From Marivirga atlantica (lineage in GTDB: Bacteria; Bacteroidota; Bacteroidia; Cytophagales; Cyclobacteriaceae): a stretch of 64,000 nucleotides of DNA. The notes below the pieces were generated by a model. The model was not told where the DNA came from, searched no databases, and was given only the letters and a program-made list of their open reading frames with translations. The first letter of the stretch is position 1. Each line of letters opens with the position of its first letter. Of this stretch, positions 23,895 through 32,217 are shown piece after piece. A program made the translations under genes and the position numbers. Where the stretch lies: NCBI RefSeq assembly GCF_016734805.1, contig NZ_JAERQG010000002.1:372001-436000 (forward strand), given 5' to 3'.

Positions 23895-24815
23895 ATGAAA
23901 GTTACCGTAGTAGGAGCTGGTGCAGTAGGAGCAAGCTGCGCTGAATATATTGCCATAAAAGACTTTGCAGCTGAAGTTGTTTTAGTTGACATTAAAGAAG
24001 GTTTTGCCGAAGGTAAAGCGATGGATTTAATGCAAACTGCTTCATTAAACAGCTTTGATACTAAAATAACGGGAGTTACTAATGACTATTCAGCAACTGC
24101 TAATAGTGATGTTGCAGTAATTACCTCAGGTATACCTAGAAAGCCAGGTATGACCAGAGAAGAATTAATCTCTACAAATGCAGGTATTGTGAAGTCTGTT
24201 GCTGAAAACCTAATCAAGCATTCTCCTGATGTTACCATCATCGTTGTATCTAACCCAATGGATACCATGACTTATTTGGCACATCAAGCTACTGGCTTAC
24301 CGAAAAATAGAATCATCGGTATGGGTGGTGCATTGGATTCTGCTCGTTTTAAATACAGACTGGCTGAAGCTTTAGAATGCCCAGCATCTGATGTAGATGG
24401 TATGGTGATAGGTGGACACTCCGATACTGGTATGTTACCACTAACCAGACTAGCTACCAGAAATTCGGTTCCTGTTTCTGAGTTCTTAAGCCAAGAGCAA
24501 ATGGACTATGTGAGAGAAGAAACTAAAGTTGGCGGTGCTACACTTACTAAATTATTAGGAACTTCCGCATGGTATGCACCAGGAGCAGCTGTATCGGCTA
24601 TGGTACAGGCTATCGCGAATGATGCTAATAAAATGTTCCCATGCTCTTGCTTGCTAGATGGTGAGTACGGATTAAAGGATATTTGTATTGGAGTTCCAGC
24701 ATTAATCGGTAAGAATGGTATCAACAAAATTGTTGAAATCGATTTAGATGATGCTGAGAAAGCAAAGTTACAAGAAAGTGCTGAAGCTGTAAGAAAAACT
24801 AACGGCTTGCTGTAA
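23895..24815 (+). CDS. mdh: Malate dehydrogenase
   Basis: An LDH-type malate dehydrogenase, 306 residues, interconverting malate and oxaloacetate with NAD in the TCA cycle. The Rossmann motif GAGAVGASCAEY is at residues 7-18, SGIPRKPGMTRE holds the mobile-loop Arg residues, and VVSNPMDTMT and IGGHSDTGMLPL (catalytic His) follow. It is a single gene, with a strong rho-independent terminator 25 bases after the stop. Confidence 0.95.
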   Translation: MKVTVVGAGAVGASCAEYIAIKDFAAEVVLVDIKEGFAEGKAMDLMQTASLNSFDTKITGVTNDYSATANSDVAVITSGIPRKPGMTREELISTNAGIVKSVAENLIKHSPDVTIIVVSNPMDTMTYLAHQATGLPKNRIIGMGGALDSARFKYRLAEALECPASDVDGMVIGGHSDTGMLPLTRLATRNSVPVSEFLSQEQMDYVREETKVGGATLTKLLGTSAWYAPGAAVSAMVQAIANDANKMFPCSCLLDGEYGLKDICIGVPALIGKNGINKIVEIDLDDAEKAKLQESAEAVRKTNGLL

Positions 24816-24839
24816 ACAAAAGCATTTTAAAGAAATGAT

Positions 24840-24869
24840 AAACCCAGACAGTAATGTCTGGGTTTTTTT
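24840..24869 (+). terminator. mdh rho-independent terminator
   Basis: AAACCCAGACA (24840-24850), loop GTAA, TGTCTGGGTTT (24855-24865), then a T-run to 24869. This is a perfect 11-base stem with a T-tract, immediately after mdh. Confidence 0.92.
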
Positions 24870-25509
24870 ATGGCTCGCTATTATTTTCCGGCTTTGTGCT
24901 TATTAATTCCTTTAGCCTTCTAAGCTGAGTTTGACTATATCGATAATCAACCATTAATGGGCCTAAATAAAACCTTATCAAAAGTTGTTCTGTCTTTAAT
25001 ATCTCAGTTTGCAATTCATATGATATATCGTAATTAGTAGAGATATATCTCGAACGCTCAATGTTGTAATCAGTAATTATTTCAATTTCAGTTGAATCTG
25101 CTGTTAATACCTCTTCTGTATTAGATTCGATATTTTGCAAATTCTGATAATCAATGTTTTGTAAGGATAGCTTGAATGGTCGCTCATCTAATATTACATA
25201 AGCTGTAGATTCTAAATTATAATTACCTATTACATTATTTAATTGCAATATGTCATAGGCTTTTAGTTTTCCTATTGTATCAGCTGATGAAGTTTTAATA
25301 AATAGCTGCTTTGCCTTATCATATGAATCTTCGGAGAAGGTTGATGGATAATGTGTGAGTTCCAGCCGTTGTCTATATTCATCTTTTGCAGGATCAAATT
25401 GTGTATTAAATCTGTCAAAGCGGTTTATAGCAGATTGCATACTTATACAGCCTGAAAGAAGAACAGAGGATATTATAAAAAGAGTTAAAGGGGTAAAGGC
25501 AGTTTTCAT
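24868..25509 (-). CDS. Lipoprotein of unknown function
   Basis: The start is set at the ATG at 25509 (MKTAFTPLT), which gives a proper lipoprotein signal with lipobox LLSGC at about residues 16-20. An upstream in-frame Met adds 13 residues that would interrupt it. The mature part of about 190 residues has an acidic, Tyr- and Gln-rich alpha/beta composition with no recognised domain. It is convergent with mdh and shares the terminator region. It may be the second gene of a unit with the NUDIX gene, but an 8-base inverted repeat lies between them. Confidence 0.65.
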   Translation of the reverse strand: MKTAFTPLTLFIISSVLLSGCISMQSAINRFDRFNTQFDPAKDEYRQRLELTHYPSTFSEDSYDKAKQLFIKTSSADTIGKLKAYDILQLNNVIGNYNLESTAYVILDERPFKLSLQNIDYQNLQNIESNTEEVLTADSTEIEIITDYNIERSRYISTNYDISYELQTEILKTEQLLIRFYLGPLMVDYRYSQTQLRRLKELISTKPENNSEP

Positions 25510-25542
25510 TAGGTTGTTTATTAACCACCATACCAACAACTG

Positions 25543-25562
25543 TACCAATAGGCTTATTGGTA
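25543..25562. repeat. Perfect inverted repeat between NUDIX gene and lipoprotein gene
   Basis: TACCAATA (25543-25550) and TATTGGTA (25555-25562) around GGCT, 34 bases upstream of the lipoprotein ATG. It lacks a T-tract and fits an operator better than a terminator. Confidence 0.35.
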
Positions 25563-25601
25563 TGTTATTTAATATAACCTTAAAGTTTTAAACTTGTAAT
25601 A

Positions 25602-26282
25602 CTACACCAAAGACTCTTCGTGCTCGTGGAATTTCTTCATCACATAGCGGATGCTTCTGTAGGTTTTAAGTAATACTGCTCGCATTTCGTCTTTCCCTAC
25701 CCAAATAAGTTTTTCAATACCTTCGCTTTTTTGTGGCTTCATTTTGGAGTCGCTGAGTAATGACATCTTATACCACATGGTTTTCTTGAGGTGATTTTTG
25801 CCATTTCTGGTGTAGGTGTGCCAGGTTTTGCAGATATGCTTTCCTAAAATAACTTTTACGTTACATTCCTCTTCCACTTCACGAACTGCTGCCACTTCGA
25901 AATCTTCTTTTTTCTCAAGTTTCCCTTTAGGTAAATCCCACTTTTTAAGTCTATAGATGAATAGTATTTTGTTAGATTTTGTAACTATACCCCCAGCAGC
26001 TTTCACAATTTTAAATTCCTTTTTGAAAGCCTTTACCACCTCATCATAATTATGCACCTTAAAAGTGAGTGAGTCAAGGCGTTTGTTATTGTCCTGACAT
26101 TGAAAATTATAGAAATCCATAATCAGGCTGATATCAGCCTTTCTGATTAAAACATCATCGATTAGTTCATCAAAACGCACTTTTTCTTTAGAGGCGTCAA
26201 TAATAAGGTCATAATGTTCTCTATCAATTGTTTGCTCCATTGGTACCAGGTACACAGGAACATCATCTATAAAAATCTTCAT
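25602..26282 (-). CDS. NUDIX hydrolase
   Basis: Start set at the ATG at 26282 (MKIFIDD). The longer frame upstream runs into the pyrE coding region and has no support. The Nudix box reads GKLEKKEDFEVAAVREVEEE, matching Gx5Ex7REUxEE with Asn in place of the last Gly. The N-terminal about 110 residues are a Bacteroidota-specific extension. It hydrolyses a nucleoside-diphosphate-linked compound, identity unknown. It is divergent from pyrE with a 120-base gap. Confidence 0.86.
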   Translation of the reverse strand: MKIFIDDVPVYLVPMEQTIDREHYDLIIDASKEKVRFDELIDDVLIRKADISLIMDFYNFQCQDNNKRLDSLTFKVHNYDEVVKAFKKEFKIVKAAGGIVTKSNKILFIYRLKKWDLPKGKLEKKEDFEVAAVREVEEECNVKVILGKHICKTWHTYTRNGKNHLKKTMWYKMSLLSDSKMKPQKSEGIEKLIWVGKDEMRAVLLKTYRSIRYVMKKFHEHEESLV

Positions 26283-26363
26283 GCACTTTAATTTTCTGCA
26301 AATAAAGTAATATAAATAGGTTCGCAAATTCAATGGTACAATTAATAAAGAAATTATTTCCTT

Positions 26364-26371
26364 TAACTTTG
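26364..26371 (+). promoter_or_regulatory. Candidate pyrE promoter, -7 element TAACTTTG
   Basis: TAACTTTG at 26364-26371 fits TAnnTTTG, 31 bases upstream of the pyrE ATG. A convincing -33 TTTG is not seen. Confidence 0.4.
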
Positions 26372-26402
26372 CTTCATATCCTAAATCGAAAAAAACTTTT
26401 AT

Positions 26403-27050
26403 ATGATTAAGCTTGCTTCTGCAGATACTGCACACGCTGTTGCCGAACAATTATTGAATGTTGGAGCTATTAAAATTCAACCTGAAAAGCCGTTTACATG
26501 GGCGTCAGGGTGGAAGTCACCCATTTATTGCGATAATAGGTTGTCACTATCGTTTCCTGAAACCAGAAGTATTATCAAGGATTTTTTAGTGAAGCAAGTA
26601 AAGGCGAATTATCCAGATGTAGAAGCTATTGCTGGAGTAGCTACGGCTGGTATTCCGCAAGGAGCTTTAGTGGCTGATGCACTTGATTTACCTTTTCTTT
26701 ATGTGCGTTCCAAACCAAAGGGACACGGAATGGAAAATATGATTGAAGGTAAAGTAGATAAAGGACAAAAGGTGGTGCTTGTGGAAGATTTGGTTTCTAC
26801 AGGTGGCAGCTCCCTGAAGGCTGCAAAAGCGGTGGAAGAAGCTGGAGGTAAAGTATTAGGTATGGCTGCCATTTTTACTTATGGATTTGATCTTGCAGAA
26901 GATAACTTCCAAAAGGCAAATGTTGAATTAGTTTGCCTTAGCAATTATGAATACTTGCTTGAAAAGGCTTTGAAGATGAACGTAATTGAGCAAAAAGATG
27001 AAACCACTTTAAAAGAGTGGAGAGCTAACCCTGCTGATTGGGGTAAATAG
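26403..27050 (+). CDS. pyrE: Orotate phosphoribosyltransferase
   Basis: PyrE, 215 residues. It makes orotidine 5'-phosphate from orotate and PRPP in pyrimidine synthesis. The PRPP-binding motif VVLVEDLVSTGGSS is at about residues 123-136, KPKGHGMENMIEG is the flexible loop and FTWASGWKSPIYCDNR is near the N-terminus. It is divergent from a NUDIX gene, a common pairing in this phylum, and convergent with the outer-membrane barrel gene. Confidence 0.96.
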   Translation: MIKLASADTAHAVAEQLLNVGAIKIQPEKPFTWASGWKSPIYCDNRLSLSFPETRSIIKDFLVKQVKANYPDVEAIAGVATAGIPQGALVADALDLPFLYVRSKPKGHGMENMIEGKVDKGQKVVLVEDLVSTGGSSLKAAKAVEEAGGKVLGMAAIFTYGFDLAEDNFQKANVELVCLSNYEYLLEKALKMNVIEQKDETTLKEWRANPADWGK

Positions 27051-27070
27051 TAGTGTGGTACCTTCTTGTC

Positions 27071-27748
27071 TTAATCGAATAGCTCAATACTGCTGAACCG
27101 CTTGATAAGAGCGAGCTGAATGCTTAAAATATTGTCGTTATTATCTGCATTTCCGAAGGTGGAGATATTGTCTAAATAATCGTTTTGCGTGTTCATAAGA
27201 CCGAAGCGTGCTTTAATGCCAAAGTTGTTCTCAAAAAGATAATGAGCCGAAATGCTGGTAGGAAGCATTACACTGAAACCTGTATAGCTTTCTCCTGCTG
27301 CTCTTGAATCGAGCTGATCTATCAGAGGATTATTAAGCCTATCATACACATTAAAACGCATGAAGCCGAATCCTTGAGCTATTGAAATGGCCCAGTTTTC
27401 TTTACGGATGATATGGTATATAGCTTCAAAATGCAAGCTTTGAAAGTTGGTAAGCGCAAAGCTGTTGATATTGAATTCACTACGGTCGATGAATTTACCT
27501 TCTGGATTTTCCGAGACTATCTGCCCAATATTCAGATGTATGGCTCCTGTCAATTTCTTTTCGTTTTTGTCAAACTGAAGAAATAGATTAAAAGTCTGTG
27601 AAGGTTTTTCATAACCATCTGACAGGTCAGTTTTAGCGAGGCTAGCTCCAAACCCCAGACCTATTAATTTGTAGGCGGTGCTATCTTGCTGAGCGAAGAG
27701 CTGTACTGTAAAGAGAGACACTAATATGATGGTGAGTATAATCCTCAT
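27071..27748 (-). CDS. Outer-membrane beta-barrel protein, unknown role
   Basis: A 225-residue protein with a signal peptide (ending near LFAQ) and alternating hydrophobic/polar strands rich in Gly, Phe and Asn, ending in a typical outer-membrane final strand (aromatic residue near the C-terminus). It resembles the small OmpW/OmpX-like or 'outer membrane beta-barrel' proteins of Bacteroidota. Transport or binding role cannot be told. It is a single gene, convergent with pyrE. Confidence 0.68.
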   Translation of the reverse strand: MRIILTIILVSLFTVQLFAQQDSTAYKLIGLGFGASLAKTDLSDGYEKPSQTFNLFLQFDKNEKKLTGAIHLNIGQIVSENPEGKFIDRSEFNINSFALTNFQSLHFEAIYHIIRKENWAISIAQGFGFMRFNVYDRLNNPLIDQLDSRAAGESYTGFSVMLPTSISAHYLFENNFGIKARFGLMNTQNDYLDNISTFGNADNNDNILSIQLALIKRFSSIELFD

Positions 27749-27802
27749 GTTTTGAATTTAAACATATTCTTGTGAGAATATTGAATCAATTAAGAACAAA
27801 AT

Positions 27803-28621
27803 TTAATTCTTTCTTTTCACATTTTTAATAATCAGGTTTTTAGCCCAATTTTCTACAACCTTGCTTCCCGATATAATAAATTCTTGCCCTTTAGCAGCTG
27901 ACTGGAAATAATGCGCTTTAAAGGAATTCTTAGAATGATAAGTGATGCGTGCGTCTTCAAAAATATCGGGTAGTTGCCATCTGCTTTTTGAGTATCCCTG
28001 CTTGGTCAATACTAAATCTTTAGAGAAAGTGAATGAACTTGATCCGCTGAAGGCTGGTGCAAAGCTTAGGTTCTCATTAGCTTCAAAAATGCCATTTAAG
28101 TTTTTAGCTAAATACCGAGGTGCCGCATGAGGATGATCAGCAAAATGTTTCTTTAGAGACTCATTGTCTGTATGAAGCTTACTTACTTGGAAGTAAGCAT
28201 AAATCAAATGTTGATCAGGTGCATCTTTTACATAGCTTAACTTTCCATTTATATAGGCTGTTTGCCGAAAAGTACCAAAGAAAAGGAATAGATCATCTTT
28301 TCTAATATCATTATTAATTAAATGGCCAAGCGCACCATCAGCTTGTCCAAAAGTTGGTTGCCAGGATTGCTTTCTGGGAAGTGCTTCTTTTCTTAAATCA
28401 GGATCTAAATGACATGTACTTTCAGCTTTAAGATGGGTGTTAGGTTTCAAGCTTTTAATGATGTTGTAATAGCTTTGATCCTTATGTATTAAATCAGTTA
28501 ACTGAACAGCTTCTTCAGCTAAAGGAATAGGTAAAGACAATAAAGTACCATCTGGCAAAATAGGACTGGCTTGCTTTCCGTACTGGTTGTCAAATCCTTT
28601 TCTGCTTAGAATGATTTTCAT
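27803..28621 (-). CDS. Nmad3-domain protein (nucleotide-modification associated)
   Basis: A 272-residue cytosolic protein opening with MKIILSRKGFDNQYGKQASP, with LPDGTLLSLPIP and later DLFLFFGTFRQT. These are the hallmark segments of the Nmad3 family, named from comparative genomics for its links to modified-nucleotide systems. Biochemical function is unproven. Its ATG overlaps the stop of the upstream YfcC-type transporter by 4 bases (ATGA), so the two are translationally coupled. That pairing suggests a metabolite link and is unusual for a supposed DNA-modification protein. Confidence 0.72.
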   Translation of the reverse strand: MKIILSRKGFDNQYGKQASPILPDGTLLSLPIPLAEEAVQLTDLIHKDQSYYNIIKSLKPNTHLKAESTCHLDPDLRKEALPRKQSWQPTFGQADGALGHLINNDIRKDDLFLFFGTFRQTAYINGKLSYVKDAPDQHLIYAYFQVSKLHTDNESLKKHFADHPHAAPRYLAKNLNGIFEANENLSFAPAFSGSSSFTFSKDLVLTKQGYSKSRWQLPDIFEDARITYHSKNSFKAHYFQSAAKGQEFIISGSKVVENWAKNLIIKNVKRKN

Positions 28622-30105
28622 GAATAACTCAGTATGGTAAGAAAAATCATCCCGACAAGGGCTAGAATGGCGTATAGTGGTAACAGAAACTTTAGATATT
28701 TATCATAACTGATTTTTACCAAACCAAGAGAAGCCAAGACCAATCCGGTAGGACTCACACTATTGAATAAACCATTACCAAGTTGGTAGGCATTTACAAT
28801 TACTTCTCGTCCTATATTGGCACTGTCAGCCAAAGGAGAAATGATAGGCATGGTTAAAACGGCCATCCCCGAACTTGAAGGAATAAAGAATGTTAAGCCT
28901 TGATAGATGAAAAACAGTACGTTTACAAACACGCCTTTATTCATTCCTGAAGTAAGCTCACTTGCGTAGAAGAGGATGCTGTCACTTATCAAGCCATCAT
29001 TCATTAAAATGGTAATACCTCTTGCCAGGCCAATGATAAATGTAACGCCTAGTAAATCTCCAGCACCTTGCATGAATGATTGAATAAAATTGTTTTCCTT
29101 CATCTTAGATATGAAGCCAATCATAATAGCTCCGGTAAAAAAGACAGTGGTCATTTCTATGTACCACCAACCCCATCGGGAAACACCTAAAATCATAATG
29201 ACGAAGCAGGTTGTAAAAATGAGTAGAATGAATCTTAGCCTTACAGTAAGCGCTATATTGTTTGCCTTTCCAGCCTCTTTTACATAGGCTAAAGTGTTGG
29301 TAGCTTCTCTATCGGTTAAAGACTTCTCAGGATTGTTTTTAACTCGCCTGGCATAAATGAGTATGTAAATAATAGTTATTGATATGCATATTACATACAC
29401 CAAAAGCCTCCCTTCCAGGCCACTTGTCCAGCTTATACCAGCGGCATCTGATGCAATAATGGTAGCAAAAGGATTTACTGTACTGCACATTACCCCAATG
29501 GCCGATCCCAGAAAGATGCTGGCAAGGCCTACCATGGTATCATAGCCTGCTGCCACAAAAATAGGAATCAGAATAGGGTAGAAGGCGAGTGTTTCTTCAG
29601 CTAAGCCGAAGGTACTTCCTCCCAAAGAAATCAATAAAGTGGTAAAAATAATCAACAGGAATTCTTTTCCTTTTAGTACTTTAGAAAGCCATCCCATGCC
29701 AGCATTGAAGGCTCCAGTGGCATTCATGATGCCAATAATTCCGCCAATGATTAAAACTAAAAAGATGATGTCAGCAGCTTCTATAATCCCTTTCATCGGT
29801 GCTGATAAAAATTCGAAAACACCCTGAGGTTTACTGGCAAGCTCTTGATAGGTACCTGGTATGCTAATAGGTTTATAAATGGCTCCACTGGTAAATTTCT
29901 CCAATGGAATCTTGATATTAAGCTGCTCCAGGCTGGCTTGAGAGGCAGGTATAGAGTAGCTGGAATCTGCAGTTTGCACGCTAAACATTTCAGTAGAAGC
30001 CTCATAGCTTAGGCTATTATAACTTCCTGCAGGAATAAGCCAGGTTAACAAAGCTACTAGCCCTGCGATGATTAAAAGGATACTTTGTGCTGCTGGGAAT
30101 TTCAT
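28618..30105 (-). CDS. YfcC-family inner-membrane transporter
   Basis: A member of the DcuC/YfcC transporter family with about 12 hydrophobic segments. The conserved GSTFGLAEETLAFYPILIPI and FFIPSSSGMAVLTMPIISPLAD are present. Members are thought to carry basic amino acids or dicarboxylates. I place the start at the ATG at 30105 (MKFPAAQ): the TATATTTG promoter motif at 30139-30146 would overlap the longer ATG at 30141. It is coupled by ATGA to the Nmad3 gene. Confidence 0.85.
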   Translation of the reverse strand: MKFPAAQSILLIIAGLVALLTWLIPAGSYNSLSYEASTEMFSVQTADSSYSIPASQASLEQLNIKIPLEKFTSGAIYKPISIPGTYQELASKPQGVFEFLSAPMKGIIEAADIIFLVLIIGGIIGIMNATGAFNAGMGWLSKVLKGKEFLLIIFTTLLISLGGSTFGLAEETLAFYPILIPIFVAAGYDTMVGLASIFLGSAIGVMCSTVNPFATIIASDAAGISWTSGLEGRLLVYVICISITIIYILIYARRVKNNPEKSLTDREATNTLAYVKEAGKANNIALTVRLRFILLIFTTCFVIMILGVSRWGWWYIEMTTVFFTGAIMIGFISKMKENNFIQSFMQGAGDLLGVTFIIGLARGITILMNDGLISDSILFYASELTSGMNKGVFVNVLFFIYQGLTFFIPSSSGMAVLTMPIISPLADSANIGREVIVNAYQLGNGLFNSVSPTGLVLASLGLVKISYDKYLKFLLPLYAILALVGMIFLTILSYS

Positions 30106-30138
30106 TTCTGCTATTTGCTTTAAGATAATCGAGAAATT

Positions 30139-30146
30139 CAAATATA
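30139..30146 (-). promoter_or_regulatory. Candidate promoter for the YfcC-Nmad3 pair, TATATTTG
   Basis: TATATTTG on the minus strand fits TAnnTTTG and lies 33 bases upstream of the ATG at 30105. Confidence 0.4.
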
Positions 30147-30245
30147 GAAAAATAGGTTAAGCTAAGTATAACTTACAGAGATAATCAAAGTAGTTGGCTT
30201 TTATTCCAAGCAGCATTTCATAAATTGTCTTTAAAATTAAAATAG

Positions 30246-31433
30246 ATGGATTTAGGCGTTAATATTATCGGTGCATATCACTCAGCTTTTGGTAAACTAG
30301 AGCAAGAGACTTTATATTCTTTGTATGAGCAAGCAGCTAAAGGTGCATTGGAAGATGCTCAAACTGAGGCTGGGGCCATCGATGGTATTTTTGTTGGTAA
30401 CTACAGTGGAGGAGCCTTTAATAATCAGGAGAATATTGCTTCTTATGGAGTGAATGCTATTCCTGAACTGCGCCATAAACCGATGTACAGAACAGAAACA
30501 GCTTGTTCTTCTGGTTCTTCTGCTATTCACATGGCGATTATGGCTATTAAGTCTGGTATGATGAAACGTGCTTTGGTAGTAGGAGTGGAGAAGATGACTG
30601 CGCTTGATATCAAAGGCGTTACTGAAGCATTGGCTATGGCTACCTATTGGCCAGAAGAGGGTAATAAGGCAGTAAATGCGCCCTGTATGTTTGCTGATTT
30701 GGCTAAAGGCTGGATGAGGCAATATAATTTCACCGAAGAACAACTAAGATCGTGGTTGGCTCAAATTTCAGCCAAAGCTTATAGTAATGCGGCTGAAAAT
30801 CCCTTGGCGCAGTTGCAAAAACCAAGAACTGCTGAAGAGATATTATCCATACCAGATGAGAAAAATCCGATGATTAATTTCCCATTGCGACTGCATGACT
30901 GCTCTTTGGTTTCTGATGGTGCTGCTGCACTGGTGCTTGAGGCGGCTGATTTGCAAAATGATGAGGCAGTTACTTTTAAAAGCTTCTACAGCGCAGCTGA
31001 TTATCTCGATAGCTTTGGGAAAAATAAGTCTGATCATTTTCTGGAAGGGGCTTCTTATGCTGTGAAGCAATGCCTGCAAGATGCAGGCATGAAGATAGAT
31101 CATATGGATGTAGCTGAGATACACGATTGCTTCACTATTACCGAAATGGTTTTATACAGTGCTATGGGGTTAACTCCGGCAGGCAGAGAATTTGAAGCTA
31201 TTGAAAGTGGAATGGTTGGACCAAAAGGTAAATTACCTGTTAATTTATCAGGAGGATTGAAAGCCAAAGGTCACCCGATTGGAGCTACAGGTGTTGCTAT
31301 GCATGCAGCCATTTATAAACAATTGATGGGACAGGCCTGGGGCATTCAAAAGGAAAATGCTCAAAGAGGAATGGTAGTGAATATAGGTGGTTCAGGAACT
31401 TCCAATGCGGTGAGTATTTTAGAGAGGAAGTAG
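30246..31433 (+). CDS. Thiolase / acetyl-CoA acetyltransferase-like enzyme
   Basis: A thiolase-fold protein, 395 residues, of the SCP-x/archaeal-type acetyl-CoA acetyltransferase group. The nucleophile Cys is in ETACSSGSSAIHMA (about residue 88). The C-terminal AEIHDCFTITEM and GGLKAKGHPIGATGVAMH hold the catalytic His and CoA-binding glycines. It catalyses beta-ketoacyl-CoA cleavage or condensation, with unknown acyl specificity. It stands alone on the plus strand. Confidence 0.88.
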   Translation: MDLGVNIIGAYHSAFGKLEQETLYSLYEQAAKGALEDAQTEAGAIDGIFVGNYSGGAFNNQENIASYGVNAIPELRHKPMYRTETACSSGSSAIHMAIMAIKSGMMKRALVVGVEKMTALDIKGVTEALAMATYWPEEGNKAVNAPCMFADLAKGWMRQYNFTEEQLRSWLAQISAKAYSNAAENPLAQLQKPRTAEEILSIPDEKNPMINFPLRLHDCSLVSDGAAALVLEAADLQNDEAVTFKSFYSAADYLDSFGKNKSDHFLEGASYAVKQCLQDAGMKIDHMDVAEIHDCFTITEMVLYSAMGLTPAGREFEAIESGMVGPKGKLPVNLSGGLKAKGHPIGATGVAMHAAIYKQLMGQAWGIQKENAQRGMVVNIGGSGTSNAVSILERK

Positions 31434-31444
31434 TGCTCGTATAG

Positions 31445-31726
31445 CTACCTCTCTCTAGGATCAGTGTCTTTATATTGATCTAAAAAAGGGTTTTTAATTA
31501 CAGGTTTATATACAAGTGCTTTTTTGACAGGATGCTTTTTCAGTTCTGCTTTTGGCCGTGTTGGTCTCTTTTCAAATCCGCCACCACAATTAGGGCAGAC
31601 GTTGAATAAAATATTATCTACACAATCTTTACAAAATGTGCACTCATAAGTGCAGATCATAGCTTCAATGCTATCATTTGGAAGTGGCTTTTCACAATTC
31701 TCACAGGTGGTTCTTATTTCAAGCAT
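31445..31726 (-). CDS. DUF1272 zinc-ribbon protein
   Basis: A 93-residue protein with three Cys-x-x-Cys pairs in the first 50 residues (CENC, CKDC, CPNC, plus CTYEC), a compact zinc-binding domain matching DUF1272. The basic C-terminal tail (KAELKKHPVKK) could contact nucleic acid. Function unknown. It is convergent with the thiolase gene, 11 bases apart. Confidence 0.82.
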   Translation of the reverse strand: MLEIRTTCENCEKPLPNDSIEAMICTYECTFCKDCVDNILFNVCPNCGGGFEKRPTRPKAELKKHPVKKALVYKPVIKNPFLDQYKDTDPRER

Positions 31727-31889
31727 ACTTTTTTATCAGTAAATATGAATTAAAATTAACAGGTTACTCATGGTCCTCAAAGAATTGTCGTTGAAACTGC
31801 ATGGCTTATTACTGCCTACGAAAATACATAGCCCATTTGAAACAGCAAAGGTATTGTTGGGGTGAATTTTTGGGGATAATACGGGAAAG

Positions 31890-32002
31890 GTAACGACCAG
31901 CTAAAATCCGTAGGCTGGACACTTGTAATTATCGGCAAAGTATCCTGTCCCGCAAAACTTTGCAAGTACCTCACTAAGCCTATGGATTTTAGCATATGTT
32001 AC
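31890..32002. repeat. Long nested hairpin element (attC-like architecture)
   Basis: Five arms nest in order: GTAAC (31890-31894) with GTTAC (31998-32002); GCTAAAATCCGTAGGC (31900-31915) with GCCTATGGATTTTAGC (31978-31993), one G-T mismatch; GGACACTTG (31917-31925) with CAAGTACC (about 31964-31971), one bulge; and GCAAAGT (31935-31941) with ACTTTGC (31957-31963). This is far more pairing than chance. It starts right at the stop codon of the 79-codon gene. The outer ends read GGTAACGACC and GTTACT, which do not fit the classic integron core GTTRRRY. Confidence 0.65.
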
Positions 32003-32217
32003 TAGCTTTTTTCATGATTCTTTCCTTTTGACCTTTTCATTGTGCTGTAATTACATGTCCCGTTTTCTATGTACTCGATTTTATGTTCGGACAAAAGCTT
32101 CATAATAATTAGCCTTGTTTCTTCCTCATTAAATCCAAGTTTTTCTCCTAAATCAATTTCATTCAATTGACCATTATCTTCTTTCAGGGCAATGTAATAC
32201 TGATTTTTATTTTTCAT
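32002..32217 (-). CDS. Small protein, possible winged-helix, unknown function
   Basis: A 71-residue protein from the ATG at 32217 (MKNKNQYYI). It has a helix-turn-helix-like middle segment (IDLGEKLGFNEEETRLIIMKLL) and a basic C-terminus (KRSKGKNHEKS), so a small winged-helix DNA-binding role is possible but unproven. Its start overlaps the methyltransferase stop by 11 bases, implying coupled translation. The long hairpin begins at its stop codon. Confidence 0.6.
   Translation of the reverse strand: MKNKNQYYIALKEDNGQLNEIDLGEKLGFNEEETRLIIMKLLSEHKIEYIENGTCNYSTMKRSKGKNHEKS

Noticed and set aside
26283-26450. N-terminal extension of the NUDIX protein overlapping pyrE
   Set aside because: It would overlap pyrE and its promoter motif; the internal ATG gives a typical start.
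1319-32002. Calling the inverted-repeat elements true integron attC sites
   Set aside because: No integrase is in the window, and the end sequences (GTTACT, GTTGTG, GTTAAC) do not fit the GTTRRRY core; reported only as attC-like.
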